Below, one piece after another: positions 1 through 9,069 of a stretch of 64,000 bases of DNA (the stretch's first letter is position 1; every line of letters starts with the position of its first letter). The translations under genes and the position numbers were made by a program. The notes beneath the pieces were generated by a model. The model was not told where the DNA came from. It was given only the letters and a program-made list of their open reading frames with translations, and did no database searches. The DNA comes from Desulfurococcales archaeon. Lineage in GTDB: Archaea; Thermoproteota; Thermoprotei_A; Sulfolobales; WAQK01. The stretch covers positions 1 to 64,000 of the forward strand of contig JALWQH010000022.1 in NCBI GenBank assembly GCA_027083135.1, given 5' to 3'.

Positions 1-14
1 AGATAGGGCAGGTT

Positions 15-287
15 ATGGGAGGGTTAGCCCAGTTCCAGCTTAGGCCTGAGGATTTCAGCAGCCCCATAGCTCTTCAAATGGCTCTTTCAAGAATATATGA
101 AGCAGTGATGAAAGCCATGGAGGAGGGGCCTAAGAAAAAATATGTGGCTGAGATAAGATTCACAGATGCTCTAGGCAATAATGTGGTGTTTGCAGTAGAT
201 CTGGGGGAGGCTCCTCCAGCATTCTCCAAGGAGAAGGTTAAGGCTAGGATCATGGTTGAACTCTACGAGGAGGGTGAGCACCCCTAG
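15..287 (+). CDS. small hypothetical protein
   Basis: I do not recognise this 90-residue protein. It is charged and soluble, with no signal peptide, membrane segment or Cys cluster. A helical N-terminal half (residues 15-40) is followed by a likely beta hairpin (VAEIRFTDALGNNVVFAVDLG). The frame is open leftward to the window edge, so the true start could lie outside; ATG at 15 has only a weak GGCAGG upstream. Its 3' end overlaps the convergent winged-helix gene by about 38 bases, so one of the two ends may be misjudged. Confidence 0.5.
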   Translation: MGGLAQFQLRPEDFSSPIALQMALSRIYEAVMKAMEEGPKKKYVAEIRFTDALGNNVVFAVDLGEAPPAFSKEKVKARIMVELYEEGEHP

Positions 288-570
288 CCCTACGCCTCTC
301 CAAATAATCCCTCAGCAGCGAGTCGAGATAGTCTTCAGGACTGCGCACCTCGTATGTTTCTCCACTGGGTTGAAGAGGCTTAAGCAAGCCTACGCGTCTA
401 AGCCTTTTGAACAGGTTCTTAGCTACCCTGGGTGTAAAATACTCCCGCAGCACACCTATTATCTCACCTATGCTTGCCCTTCCTCCAAACCTTTTATAGA
501 CTAAATAGTAGGCTAGAAACTCCCTCTTCTTAAGCCATCTACGAGGCTCGGAAGCCTGGTTACCGGGCAT
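250..570 (-). CDS. winged-helix-like small protein
   Basis: This basic protein of about 106 residues has the shape of a winged helix. Residues 14-60 give successive helices (REFLAYYLVYKRF, SIGEIIGVLREYF, PRVAKNLFKRLRRVGLL), then a short wing (YEVRSPEDYLDSLLRDYL). This is the usual outline of an archaeal DNA-binding regulator or a small structural wHTH protein; no target is visible. ATG at 570 is preferred to the adjacent TTG at 573. The gene converges on and overlaps the 90-residue gene at the window start. Function is inferred only from predicted secondary structure. Confidence 0.55.
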   Translation of the reverse strand: MPGNQASEPRRWLKKREFLAYYLVYKRFGGRASIGEIIGVLREYFTPRVAKNLFKRLRRVGLLKPLQPSGETYEVRSPEDYLDSLLRDYLERRRARGAHPPRRVQP

Positions 571-675
571 CAAGATCCCCTTCTTACAAGGCTCCTCACA
601 GCCCTATCCGGCTTACACCTGTAGACAATGCTAATTAAACATTAGGTGGCAGCGGGGATTCTTGGGACAACATGA

Positions 676-1368
676 ATGAGGATTAGGGGAGGTTATGGGC
701 TGATATTCATAGAGGATCTCCTATCCATGGATACCCGCAGTATCCTTGAATTATTCAGAAAGATCTCTGCATGCGTGCTGGCGGGGGGAGACGCATTCCT
801 CCTCTCAGAGCCTGTGAGGCTAACTATCTGGCTTAATTCAAGGAGGGTTTGGCGCATAGCTGGGGTAGCCTCTATTGTTCTCGGGCAGGGATGCATGGAT
901 CTACCTGGCAATATGCATGTAAGGCTCATGGATGATGCCTGGGGAGAGACTCTGAGACTGCATGCTGTCTATGCTCCTGGAAGCAGGGGGAAGCCTCTGG
1001 AACTAGCGGTAAAGGCAGGATACACTGAGTCGAATAATGCTAGGTGTATTCTAGGTGTAGGTGAAGCTCCCCCTAGGCTTAGAACAGTGTTATGGGATGA
1101 TTGCAGAGGGTGCAGGGTAGTTAAGGGTACGGCCTCTTCAAGGTTCCCCCTCCATATAGCTATTAACAGTCTCGTAGGTACATGCTTAGAAGCATGTCTA
1201 TGCGGAGAACCGCCTAGCGGCTGGGAACCTATACTTGAAGTCGGAGATACGCCTCTAGTGCTTCTCGAACCCCTGGGCCGCGGTATAAGTATCCAGGGCT
1301 TATTGAAGGATGAGCAGAGGGACATGATTCTAAGGATGCTTGCGTTAAGCTGGGCCTGCGGTGAGTAG
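676..1368 (+). CDS. hypothetical protein upstream of taw3
   Basis: This 230-residue protein is not recognised. It is Cys-rich for a cytosolic crenarchaeal protein (Cys near residues 33, 73, 125, 144, 147 and a C-terminal cluster CLEACLCG around 190). It has no obvious signal peptide or transmembrane segment. The gene ends 8 bases inside the longest reading of taw3, so the two are probably co-transcribed, which weakly suggests a link to tRNA modification or translation. A CxxC-like pair (DDCRGCRVV) might bind metal. Confidence 0.6.
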   Translation: MRIRGGYGLIFIEDLLSMDTRSILELFRKISACVLAGGDAFLLSEPVRLTIWLNSRRVWRIAGVASIVLGQGCMDLPGNMHVRLMDDAWGETLRLHAVYAPGSRGKPLELAVKAGYTESNNARCILGVGEAPPRLRTVLWDDCRGCRVVKGTASSRFPLHIAINSLVGTCLEACLCGEPPSGWEPILEVGDTPLVLLEPLGRGISIQGLLKDEQRDMILRMLALSWACGE

Positions 1369-1954
1369 GATGAGGGGCAGCGAATGGGATTATGAGAAGG
1401 CTAGACGCATGGCTAGGCTCAAGGAGGACATGCTGAAAGGCCTTGTAGACAGGGATATAGTGGATATAGTGGAGGCTGTAAATAGGCGTGCAGAATACTA
1501 TACTACCAGCTCATGCAGCGGCAGGATAATAGTTATAGCGGCGTATACACCGGGCGACAAGCCTGGAGCAGTAATACTAGGCAAGTGGCATAGGAAGATT
1601 AAAGGCTTCGAGCTAGCAGAAGCTGTTGGAAACATGCCTCCCAATACACGTCTAGCATGGGCTTCTGCCCAGGGCCCAATACTGCACGTTGCGGCTAGAA
1701 ACCTCGAAGCTGCTAGGAGAATGCTTAGAATAGGGCTTACAGCAGGGTTTAAGCACTCATGCATACATGTCCTGTCAGATAGAAGAATAATAGTTGAGTT
1801 GAGAAGCGCCGAGCGGATAGACATCCCACTAGTATTTCTCGGAACCCCTACAGGAATAAGTGTAGAGAAGGCTGCAACCATACTCAACTATTACTTATCA
1901 CTGGGCAAGTCAAGGCTTAACAGGCTGCGCAGGGCAGTTTCCCTGGGACTCTAA
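1361..1954 (+). CDS. taw3: tRNA(Phe) 4-demethylwyosine N4-methyltransferase Taw3
   Basis: This is an archaeal member of the TYW3/Taw3 family. It methylates N4 of the tricyclic wyosine intermediate at G37 of tRNA-Phe, one of the late steps of wybutosine synthesis. The family signature is the Ser/Cys-rich segment TTSSCSGRI near residue 50, followed by the WASAQGPILHV segment and the conserved GLTAGFKHSC region. The length (197 residues) fits the family. GTG at 1361 gives the longest reading; ATG at 1370, behind GGTGAG, is an equally good start. It overlaps the upstream unknown gene, implying one transcript. Confidence 0.9.
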   Translation: MSRMRGSEWDYEKARRMARLKEDMLKGLVDRDIVDIVEAVNRRAEYYTTSSCSGRIIVIAAYTPGDKPGAVILGKWHRKIKGFELAEAVGNMPPNTRLAWASAQGPILHVAARNLEAARRMLRIGLTAGFKHSCIHVLSDRRIIVELRSAERIDIPLVFLGTPTGISVEKAATILNYYLSLGKSRLNRLRRAVSLGL

Positions 1955-2032
1955 GACAGGAAGCTGCCTTATTTCCCTGGACATGTAGCTCGGGTTAAGC
2001 GTAGGGATGATTTTACCTCCCTCAAAGGAATT

Positions 2033-2043
2033 GTTTTTAACTA
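2033..2043 (+). promoter_or_regulatory. TATA box of the sucCD-kor operon
   Basis: The AT-rich element GTTTTTAACTA lies about 45 bases before the GTG start of sucC, in an otherwise mixed intergenic region. Its spacing allows a transcription start near 2065 and a short leader carrying the GGGGTGGAGG ribosome-binding site. Confidence 0.5.
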
Positions 2044-2083
2044 TGTCCTCGTTCACCACAACCTGTAGCTGAGGGGTGGAGGA

Positions 2084-3226
2084 GTGAAGCTCTACGAATA
2101 TGAGTCCAAGGAGTTGTTCAGGAGGCATGGAATACCTGTGCCTCCTGGAAGAGTTGCCGACACTGTTGATGAGGCAGTTAAGGCTGCGGAGGATATTGGG
2201 CTGCCTGTAGTCCTTAAAGCACAAGTGCTTGTAGCCGGCAGGGGGAAGGCTGGAGGCATACTTAAAGCTGGGACTCTGGATGAGGTTAGGGAGAAGGCTG
2301 CTAGGCTGCTAGGCTCGGAGATCAAGGGAGCCAAGGTCACTCGCCTCCTAGTAGAGAAGGCTGCAGACATAGCGGATGAACTCTACCTGTCGGTAATAGT
2401 TGATAGGGTTGGAGCAAAGCCGCTCATACTAGCCTCAAGTGAGGGAGGAGTAGATATAGAGGAGATCGCTAAGAAGAGCCCGGAGAAAATAGTTAGGAGA
2501 ACAGTGGATCCCTTTATAGGTATAAGGGACTATGAGGCCAGGCTTCTAGGCCTTAAAATAGGCCTGCCTAAGAAGCTTATAGGACAGTGGGTGAAGTTTG
2601 TCAGAGGCCTCTACGAAGTCTTCATGGAGTATGATGCCGACTTAGCTGAGATAAACCCACTAGCGGTGACCAGGGATGGAGGAATGCTGGCCCTTGACGC
2701 TAAGGTCATAGTTGACGAGAACGCTGTCTTCAGGCACCCCGAGCTTGCAAGCGAGGAGTTAAGGGATGCCAGGGATCTAACAGAGTTTGAGCTTAAGTCA
2801 AGGCAGCTAGGCTTAAGCTTCGTTGAACTTGACGGGGATATAGGTATAATAGGTAATGGTGCAGGCCTAACCATGGCTACCATGGATACAGTTGCATACT
2901 ATGGTGGCAAGCCTGCAAACTTCCTCGATATAGGTGGCGGTGCAGGCAGCGAGCTGGTTGCCAAGGCCCTAGGCTTCCTGCTAGAGCACCCTCGGATAAA
3001 GGTGGTATTCATGAACATATTTGGAGGTATAACGAGATGCGATGAAGTCGCTAAAGGAATACTTGAAGTGCTCAGAGAGAGAAGCGTTAAGAAGAAGATA
3101 GTGATAAGGCTCACGGGAACGAATGAGGAGGAGGGTAGGAGGATGCTGAGAGAAGCAGGCATAAATGTCTTCAGCACCATGGATGAAGCAGCAATGAAGG
3201 CAGTGGAACTAGCCAGGGAGGTGTAG
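2084..3226 (+). CDS. sucC: succinyl-CoA synthetase (ADP-forming), beta subunit
   Basis: SucC is the nucleotide-binding subunit of succinyl-CoA ligase (succinyl-CoA + ADP/GDP + Pi to succinate + CoA + NTP). The N-terminus [19 protein letters not shown] is the family hallmark and opens the ATP-grasp fold. The C-terminal half carries [12 protein letters not shown] and [16 protein letters not shown], which form the CoA-ligase domain and the dimer contact with SucD. The length of 380 residues is normal. The start is GTG at 2084 behind GGGGTGGAGG. sucD follows after 4 bases and the korDABC genes after that, placing it in the TCA segment around succinyl-CoA. Confidence 0.96.
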   Translation: MKLYEYESKELFRRHGIPVPPGRVADTVDEAVKAAEDIGLPVVLKAQVLVAGRGKAGGILKAGTLDEVREKAARLLGSEIKGAKVTRLLVEKAADIADELYLSVIVDRVGAKPLILASSEGGVDIEEIAKKSPEKIVRRTVDPFIGIRDYEARLLGLKIGLPKKLIGQWVKFVRGLYEVFMEYDADLAEINPLAVTRDGGMLALDAKVIVDENAVFRHPELASEELRDARDLTEFELKSRQLGLSFVELDGDIGIIGNGAGLTMATMDTVAYYGGKPANFLDIGGGAGSELVAKALGFLLEHPRIKVVFMNIFGGITRCDEVAKGILEVLRERSVKKKIVIRLTGTNEEEGRRMLREAGINVFSTMDEAAMKAVELAREV

Positions 3227-3230
3227 AATA

Positions 3231-4109
3231 ATGGTGGTTCTAGTCGATGAGAATACCAGGGTCATAGTTCAGGGAATCACAGGCCGTGAGGGAAGCTTCC
3301 ATACAAAACTCATGCTAGACTATGGAACCAAGATTGTAGCAGGAGTTACGCCTGGCAAGGGGGGACAGGAGGTTCACGGCATACCAGTATACGATACAAT
3401 GGAGGAAGCCGTGGCAGAGCATCCTGATGCAAATACCTCCATAATATTCGTACCAGCCAGATTCGCTCCAGACGCCGTATATGAAGCCATAGATTCAGGT
3501 ATGAAAATAGTTGTAGTGATCACCGAGCACATACCTGTACATGATACAATGATGTTTGTGAACTACGCTAAGTCGAAGGGAACAATAATCATTGGTCCTA
3601 ACTGTCCCGGCATAATAAGCCCTGGTAAAACCAAGATAGGCATAATGCCCGGCCATATATTTAAGCCGGGAAGAATAGGCATAGTGTCAAGGAGCGGCAC
3701 TCTGACCTATGAGATAGCCTATGCTCTAACCCTAGCAGGCTATGGTCAGAGCACAGCTATAGGTGTGGGAGGCGACCCCATCGTAGGCTTGAACTTCCTT
3801 GAAGCAGCAAAGCTCTTCGAGGAGGATGAGGGTACAGAGGGACTGGTCGTTATAGGGGAGATCGGAGGAGACATGGAGGAAAGGCTTGCAGCAATGATAA
3901 AGCGCGGAGAGTTCACTAAGCCTGTAGTAGCATATATAGCTGGTAGGACGGCCCCTCCAGGCAAGAGGATGGGCCATGCAGGAGCAATAATATCCATGGG
4001 TACAGGTAGAGCTGAGGATAAGGTTAGAGCGTTCCGCGAGGTAGGTGTGCCTGTAGCAGATACTCCAGTGGACGTCGCTAAGCTGCTTAAAAAAGTGCTG
4101 GGGCGGTAG
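3231..4109 (+). CDS. sucD: succinyl-CoA synthetase, alpha subunit
   Basis: SucD binds CoA and carries the phosphorylated histidine. The N-terminal Rossmann domain starts with [20 protein letters not shown]. The segment [14 protein letters not shown] and the C-terminal [17 protein letters not shown], with its catalytic His in GHAGA, are intact. The length of 292 residues is standard. The gene sits 4 bases after sucC and 4 bases before the ferredoxin subunit of the 2-oxoacid oxidoreductase, so the heterotetramer SucC2D2 is made together with the enzyme that supplies or consumes succinyl-CoA. Confidence 0.97.
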   Translation: MVVLVDENTRVIVQGITGREGSFHTKLMLDYGTKIVAGVTPGKGGQEVHGIPVYDTMEEAVAEHPDANTSIIFVPARFAPDAVYEAIDSGMKIVVVITEHIPVHDTMMFVNYAKSKGTIIIGPNCPGIISPGKTKIGIMPGHIFKPGRIGIVSRSGTLTYEIAYALTLAGYGQSTAIGVGGDPIVGLNFLEAAKLFEEDEGTEGLVVIGEIGGDMEERLAAMIKRGEFTKPVVAYIAGRTAPPGKRMGHAGAIISMGTGRAEDKVRAFREVGVPVADTPVDVAKLLKKVLGR

Positions 4110-4113
4110 GGAA

Positions 4114-4359
4114 ATGCCTGCAAGGCATTATAAGATAACTATAGTGGCTAATAGATGCAAGGAATGCGAGCTATGCATAAACATCTGCCCTAAAAAGATC
4201 CTCGCTAAGGGCGATGAATATAATGCCAAGGGCTTCAGATTCACTAGGGTTACAAGGCCTGAGGATTGCATTGGATGCAGGCTGTGTGAGCACATATGCC
4301 CTGATTTCGCCATATTTGTAGAGCCCTCCGAGAAGCCTGAGGAGGTGATCGCGCGATGA
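4114..4359 (+). CDS. korD: 2-oxoglutarate:ferredoxin oxidoreductase, delta (ferredoxin) subunit
   Basis: This 81-residue protein has two 4Fe-4S sites: CKECELCINICP near residue 16 and CIGCRLCEHICP near residue 50. It is the electron-transfer subunit that carries electrons from the TPP/Fe-S core to external ferredoxin. It is the first gene of the kor set, and its stop overlaps the korA start by 4 bases (ATGA-type), which indicates translational coupling. A free-standing ferredoxin is less likely given this position. Confidence 0.9.
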   Translation: MPARHYKITIVANRCKECELCINICPKKILAKGDEYNAKGFRFTRVTRPEDCIGCRLCEHICPDFAIFVEPSEKPEEVIAR

Positions 4360-5492
4360 GCCGTGAAGCTGATATAGGATTCCTAAACTCAAACCACGCG
4401 GCGGCTGAGGGAGCCCTCACAGCAGGGGTCAACTTCTATGCAGGATACCCTATAACACCTGCCAGCGATCTATTCGAGTATCTTGCACGTAAGATGCCGA
4501 AGCAGGGAGGAGTAATAATTCAGACAGAAGACGAGATAGCAGCCATAAATGCAATAATAGGTGCTTCATGGGCTGGAGCTAAAGCCATGACTGCTACCAG
4601 CGGGCCCGGCTTCAGCCTCATGGCTGAGAGCATAGGCTTTGCAGCCATGGTTGAAGCACCTATAGTGATTATCGATGATATGAGGACAGGGCCAAGCACC
4701 GGAGTGGCTACAGCCACGGGGCAAGGAGACGTCATGCAGGCTCGCTGGCTATCCCACGGCCACTACGGCATAGTAGCGCTGGCACCCTTTAGTGCCCAGG
4801 AGGCATACGATCTCACTATTAAGGCCTTCAACATAGCTGAACGGCTGCGTGTACCAGTTGTACTTCTAATGGACTACGTGCTAGTGCATACCAGGGAGAA
4901 GGTGAGGCTTAAGAAGCCCCCCGAAGTGGAGGTCTGGAGTCGTAAGAAGCCTAGAGTTCCCCCTGAGGAATACTTGCCGTTCAAGCCTGACGAGGATTTA
5001 GTGCCTCCAATGGCCACCTATGGGGAAGGATACAGGGTGTTCGTTGAATCCCTGGTTCATGATTATAGGGGATACTATGTTACAAGGGATGATGTATACG
5101 AGGAGCTTGTTAAGAGGCTTTCAGACAAGATAACTGTGAACAAGCACATAGTACTGGATCACGTGGAATATTATACTGATGATGCCGAGATATTATTCGT
5201 GGCCTTCGGCTCCACTGCTAGAAGCGTGCTCTCAATAGTGAGGCATGCTAGGGCTAGGGGCCTTAAGTACGGCTTATTTAGACCTATCTCGATATGGCCT
5301 ATGGATACTGACGCCCTGCTCAAGGCTGCGGAGAATGCTAGGAAGATCATTGTTGTGGAGATGAATTACGGGCAGCTCTTCCTGGAGGTTGATAGGGTGA
5401 TCAAGGATAAGCCCGTGTATCTGGCCCCCATCCTCACATTGGATCTCCCCACCCCTGAGAATATATTGGAGGTGTGTAGAAAGTGGCTGTAG
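4356..5492 (+). CDS. korA: 2-oxoglutarate:ferredoxin oxidoreductase, alpha subunit
   Basis: This is the alpha subunit of the four-subunit 2-oxoacid:ferredoxin oxidoreductase. The pyrimidine-binding domain has the typical GYPITPASDLFEYL, QTEDEIAAINAIIGASWAGAKAMTATSGPGFSLMAE and IDDMRTGPSTGVATATGQGD segments. The transketolase-C-like domain follows (EILFVAFGSTARSV, KYGLFRPISIWPMD). The length of 378 residues matches KorA rather than the longer fused gamma-alpha subunit of Sulfolobus. The sucCD neighbours favour 2-oxoglutarate as substrate, although pyruvate or branched 2-oxoacids cannot be excluded. Confidence 0.93.
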   Translation: MSREADIGFLNSNHAAAEGALTAGVNFYAGYPITPASDLFEYLARKMPKQGGVIIQTEDEIAAINAIIGASWAGAKAMTATSGPGFSLMAESIGFAAMVEAPIVIIDDMRTGPSTGVATATGQGDVMQARWLSHGHYGIVALAPFSAQEAYDLTIKAFNIAERLRVPVVLLMDYVLVHTREKVRLKKPPEVEVWSRKKPRVPPEEYLPFKPDEDLVPPMATYGEGYRVFVESLVHDYRGYYVTRDDVYEELVKRLSDKITVNKHIVLDHVEYYTDDAEILFVAFGSTARSVLSIVRHARARGLKYGLFRPISIWPMDTDALLKAAENARKIIVVEMNYGQLFLEVDRVIKDKPVYLAPILTLDLPTPENILEVCRKWL

Positions 5493-6325
5493 CTAAGAGG
5501 CCTATAATCCACCCTGTAGATAAGTATCTGAGGACCGAGAGGCTTCCCCACGTCTGGTGCCCTGGATGCGGCATAGGGATAACTCTCCACGCCTTCATGA
5601 GGGCTGTGAAGGAGCTGGAAGATGAGGGCAGGATAGATTCCAGCAAGATACTGTTCGTTTCAGGCATAGGTTGTACGGGCAGGGCAGCGGGATACGTGAA
5701 CTTTGACGGCGCTCATACTCCTCACGGTAGAGCTATACCCTATGCTATGGGAGCCAAGCTAGCCAGGCCTGACCTAATACCAGTAGTCTTCAGCGGCGAT
5801 GGGGATCTTGTTGGAATAGGGGGCAACCACTTCATTCACGCAGCCAGGCGTAACATGGATGTGCTGGTGATCCTGGTTAACAACATGATATATGCGCTTA
5901 CAGGTGGTCAGGTTGCCCCCACCACTCCTAAGGGGACATATACTACTACAACACCCTTCGGCAACCCTGACAGACCTATAAATGCTGTGAAAATAGCTGC
6001 TGCGGCTGGAGCTAATTATATTGCCAGGTGGGCTGTAACACATCCAGAGCTTCTCAAGAACTCCATAAAGAAGGCTCTGCCCATGGAGGGCTTCAGGCTT
6101 ATAGAAGTAGTATCCATATGTCCTGAAATCTTCGGCAGGCATATAGGGTTCAGGGCTCCCATAGAGCTTTATAGAAGGCTGCAGAAGGTGGTCAAGATTC
6201 GTGGAAAAATCTCGCCCTTCGAGGCCACCTATGATTGGGAGAAGGAGATAATTTTAGGCGAGTTCCAAGTTAGAAACGAGCCTGGATACACTAGAGTGCT
6301 CATGGAGGCGTTTAAACATGGTTAG
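5483..6325 (+). CDS. korB: 2-oxoglutarate:ferredoxin oxidoreductase, beta subunit
   Basis: This TPP-binding subunit decarboxylates the 2-oxoacid. CPGCG near residue 29 supplies Fe-S ligands. The TPP motif is GDGDLVGIGGNHFIHAARRN with NNMIYALTGGQVAPTTP downstream, both canonical for KorB. The length is 280 residues. The GTG start lies 10 bases inside korA, and the stop overlaps korC by 8 bases, so korA, korB and korC are tightly coupled. Confidence 0.94.
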   Translation: MAVAKRPIIHPVDKYLRTERLPHVWCPGCGIGITLHAFMRAVKELEDEGRIDSSKILFVSGIGCTGRAAGYVNFDGAHTPHGRAIPYAMGAKLARPDLIPVVFSGDGDLVGIGGNHFIHAARRNMDVLVILVNNMIYALTGGQVAPTTPKGTYTTTTPFGNPDRPINAVKIAAAAGANYIARWAVTHPELLKNSIKKALPMEGFRLIEVVSICPEIFGRHIGFRAPIELYRRLQKVVKIRGKISPFEATYDWEKEIILGEFQVRNEPGYTRVLMEAFKHG

Positions 6326-6872
6326 GCATGAAATACTAATAGCTGGTAGAGGAGGCCAGGGCATACTACTAGCAGGATATATTCTGGGTTTAGCCCTAGT
6401 TAAATCCACGGACTACTATGTCGTGCATTCGGAGGCTTATAGTGCTGAGACACGTGGAGGAGACTCACGGTCAGAAATAGTGATAACGACTAGTGAGGAG
6501 GAGGCAGACTACATGAAGGTGAGTAAGGCCTCCATAGCCGTCTTCATGTATAAGGAGCAGCTCCTCAAGTATAAGTCCAAGGTAAGCAAAGACGCCCTCG
6601 TGCTAGCTGATTCCACCTATATAACTGAAGACATGCTTGAGAAGACGTGGAAGAAGCTTCTAGTACCCTTCAGCAGGATTGCCGAGGAACAGGTGGGCAG
6701 CATACGCGTAGCGAATATGGTTATGCTGGGAGTCTTCTCAGCTGTCACAGGGCTTGTATCGCTTGACGGCTTGAAGGCCGCTGTTAAGGAGTCCGTTAAG
6801 CCTGGATGGATCGACATTAACCTGAAAGCCCTCGACGTAGGCTATAATACAGGGCTAAAACTCAAGGCTTAG
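6318..6872 (+). CDS. korC: 2-oxoglutarate:ferredoxin oxidoreductase, gamma subunit
   Basis: This is the gamma subunit, which forms the CoA-binding part of the complex. It shows the family N-terminus HEILIAGRGGQGILLAGYILGLAL and HSEAYSAETRGGDSRSEIVI. The length is 184 residues. It is the last gene of the sucCD-korDABC operon and converges with the XPB helicase gene, overlapping it by 18 bases at the 3' ends. Confidence 0.94.
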   Translation: MVRHEILIAGRGGQGILLAGYILGLALVKSTDYYVVHSEAYSAETRGGDSRSEIVITTSEEEADYMKVSKASIAVFMYKEQLLKYKSKVSKDALVLADSTYITEDMLEKTWKKLLVPFSRIAEEQVGSIRVANMVMLGVFSAVTGLVSLDGLKAAVKESVKPGWIDINLKALDVGYNTGLKLKA

Positions 6873-8486
6873 GTTTTTCCTCCTTCTAGCCTGGCTCTCC
6901 TCAACTGTTTCCTTAACTATTATTTCATAGAGTTTTGCCTGCTTGTTGACACCTGGCCTAAGTATCCTTCCAAGCCTCTGGAAGAACTGTCTCCTAGACC
7001 CTGTCCCAGCAACTATTATTCCCACGTTTGCGTCAGGTATATCTATGCCTTCATCACCAACGGTTGTTACCACGAGGACCCTGAACTCATTGTTTTTGAA
7101 GCCTTGAAGTATTCTTCTCCTTGTAGGAGTATCAAGCTGGCCTGTAAGTACAGGGGCTCCCAAGATCTCTCCCAGCTTCTCAGCCTGCTCCACATATTGT
7201 GTGAAGATAATTATCTTGGAGCCTAGTTCCAGCTCCCTCCTAACTATTTCCTGTGTTTTACGCAGCTTCTCTTCAGCCATGTTTACCAGCAGCCTCATCC
7301 TGCTATGCGCCTTTAAGGCTAGCAGGGCTCTCTTATCACCGTGCTTAGCGTCTCTAACAACTTCTTCGAATGTTCTGCCGCCTGCGAAGCTCCTATATGC
7401 CTGGCGTAGAGAGGTGTACTCCTCTCTCTCCTTCCCATTAAGCTTCACATATATCTGCCGTATAATGTAGGGGGCTAGGTAGCCTTTTTCAGCAAGCTCT
7501 GAGGGTGATTTATGGTATACTACTCCTCCAAGCAGGCTGAAAAGCTCAACATGCCTTCCATCCTCTCTTACAACGGTTGCTGAGAGGCCTATTCTCTTAG
7601 GGGCAAAGGAGTTAACGGCTATGTGTCTAAATTTGTCTGCAGGCAGGTGATGGACCTCGTCTATTATGAGGAGGCTGAAGAGCGGTGCAAGCTTCTTTAT
7701 ATGCCTATACGCTGTCTGGTAGGTTGTTATCATTATGGGCGCTATCCTCTTCCTCTCACCATAATATAATCCAATATGCTCTCGTCTAAGATTAGTGAAT
7801 TTCTGAATCATGTCTGCCCACTGGAACATCTGCTCCTTAGTATACGTAACTACCAGTGTCCTCTCCTTAAGCCTAGTCATAGCTGCTATAGCCACCACGG
7901 TTTTACCCGAGCCTGTAGGAAGAGCTACGACTCCACGCCAATCCTGCTTCTCCAGGGCCTTTACGGCTTCTTCCTGGTAGTCTCGTAGGGAGCCTGTGAA
8001 CTCGAGGCGTATTGAGAGTGGAAGTGATTCTTGGAGCCCTGTCTTATCCTCTACTTCAAGCCCCATTAATCCTAGGCGGTGCTTCAACTCGAAGAACATC
8101 ATAGGCTTCACTAAGAATACCCTGCTGGCTTTATTATAGGACACCATTCCCCTGAGATCCGAGAGCCTGTCCCCAAGGTATGTGTAAGGCCTCATGATCA
8201 CGTCTACACCCATCCATTCCAGCACAACCTTCTCCGACTTTTCTCTAAGCCTCCTGACATAAGGCATACTCCTCTCATCGAACACTCCTCCCCGATCCTC
8301 AATGAAGCTGAGGAGATCCTGGGGTTTCAGGCCCTTTTCCCTGGCTTTAAGCCAGTTAACCTCGAAGATACTTCCACTTGAATCTCTCCCCATATAGTCA
8401 GCTACCGAGAGAAGCTCTTTGAACACCTCCTTATCGATCCATCCTTTAACCCTAAATACTATTCTCGCCCTCAAGAATATGCTCAC
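6855..8486 (-). CDS. XPB/Rad25-type DNA helicase
   Basis: This superfamily 2 helicase belongs to the archaeal XPB family (nucleotide excision repair and promoter opening). Motif I is LPTGSGKTVVAIAA, motif II is IIDEVHHLPADKF and motif III is GLSATVVREDG. The XPB-specific RED loop lies within VREDGRH, and motif VI is QRLGRILRPG. An N-terminal damage-recognition-like domain precedes the helicase core. I choose the GTG at 8486, which overlaps the stop of the upstream gene (GTGA); a longer reading from 8516 would overlap that gene by 34 bases. The usual Bax1 nuclease partner is not adjacent; a 131-codon unknown gene is there instead. Confidence 0.92.
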   Translation of the reverse strand: MSIFLRARIVFRVKGWIDKEVFKELLSVADYMGRDSSGSIFEVNWLKAREKGLKPQDLLSFIEDRGGVFDERSMPYVRRLREKSEKVVLEWMGVDVIMRPYTYLGDRLSDLRGMVSYNKASRVFLVKPMMFFELKHRLGLMGLEVEDKTGLQESLPLSIRLEFTGSLRDYQEEAVKALEKQDWRGVVALPTGSGKTVVAIAAMTRLKERTLVVTYTKEQMFQWADMIQKFTNLRREHIGLYYGERKRIAPIMITTYQTAYRHIKKLAPLFSLLIIDEVHHLPADKFRHIAVNSFAPKRIGLSATVVREDGRHVELFSLLGGVVYHKSPSELAEKGYLAPYIIRQIYVKLNGKEREEYTSLRQAYRSFAGGRTFEEVVRDAKHGDKRALLALKAHSRMRLLVNMAEEKLRKTQEIVRRELELGSKIIIFTQYVEQAEKLGEILGAPVLTGQLDTPTRRRILQGFKNNEFRVLVVTTVGDEGIDIPDANVGIIVAGTGSRRQFFQRLGRILRPGVNKQAKLYEIIVKETVEESQARRRKNLSLEF

Positions 8487-8869
8487 CCCTCTGATGTCAG
8501 CACTTCGTAGCCGCATTCCCTGAGTTCAAGTGATCCGAGGAGCCTCCGTACGATGCTTGCAGCCTCCTCTACTCCCTTCACATCAATATATGCTGCCATA
8601 TGCTTCCCGCTCTTTGAAGCATGTATCCTCCTATATGAGGCTACATCCAGAGGTATGTCGGTGTTCTTAGGCTCCACCCCTACTTCGCTTAACACAAGGT
8701 TCTCAGGCCCCTTCATCCTAACTACCAGCATGACATTATGCTTGCTACATAAATGTATGGAGAATCCAGGAGCCCCGAGATAAAACGCCTCCTCATAAGC
8801 CATATATACCGTGCGCCTATTCACGCCCAGCTGTTTCTCCAGGCTTTCAGCGAGATCCTCTAACCTCAT
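8483..8869 (-). CDS. hypothetical protein coupled to XPB helicase
   Basis: This protein of about 128 residues is not recognised. It starts with a helical segment (RLEDLAESLEKQLGVNRRTVYMAYEEAF) that could be helix-turn-helix-like. An alpha/beta domain follows, without obvious catalytic motifs. Its stop overlaps the likely GTG start of the XPB gene by 4 bases, so the two are translationally coupled and probably act together. ATG at 8869 is preferred; GTG at 8878 is possible. It is far too short to be Bax1 and shows no nuclease signature. Confidence 0.65.
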   Translation of the reverse strand: MRLEDLAESLEKQLGVNRRTVYMAYEEAFYLGAPGFSIHLCSKHNVMLVVRMKGPENLVLSEVGVEPKNTDIPLDVASYRRIHASKSGKHMAAYIDVKGVEEAASIVRRLLGSLELRECGYEVLTSEG

Positions 8870-9006
8870 CTCCCACACCCTTGCCTAAAGCTGCTTGGGA
8901 TAAGGCCAGTGTCGCCGCGTGGGTTTATCTCCATCGGCCTCACGAGCCTCGGCTCTTAAAACCCTGCTCATCCGTTATTAACGTATTATCACGCAGGCCT
9001 AAATTA

Positions 9007-9060
9007 TTTCCGTGATGATGCGGAAACGTTATAGTAATCCCTTCAATTCTTAAATTGAGG
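9007..9060 (+). promoter_or_regulatory. two inverted repeats and promoter upstream of the HTH-PRT regulator
   Basis: TTTCCG (9007-9012) and CGGAAA (9021-9026) form a perfect inverted repeat with an 8-base spacer. Directly downstream is a TATA-like GTTATAGTAA. A second, imperfect palindrome (CCCTTCAATT ... AATTGAGGG, 9039-9060) covers the expected transcription start, just before the TTG start at 9070. Sites on both sides of a TATA element are what autoregulation by the encoded HTH protein would look like; this is inference. Confidence 0.5.
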
Positions 9061-9069
9061 GTTTGATGC

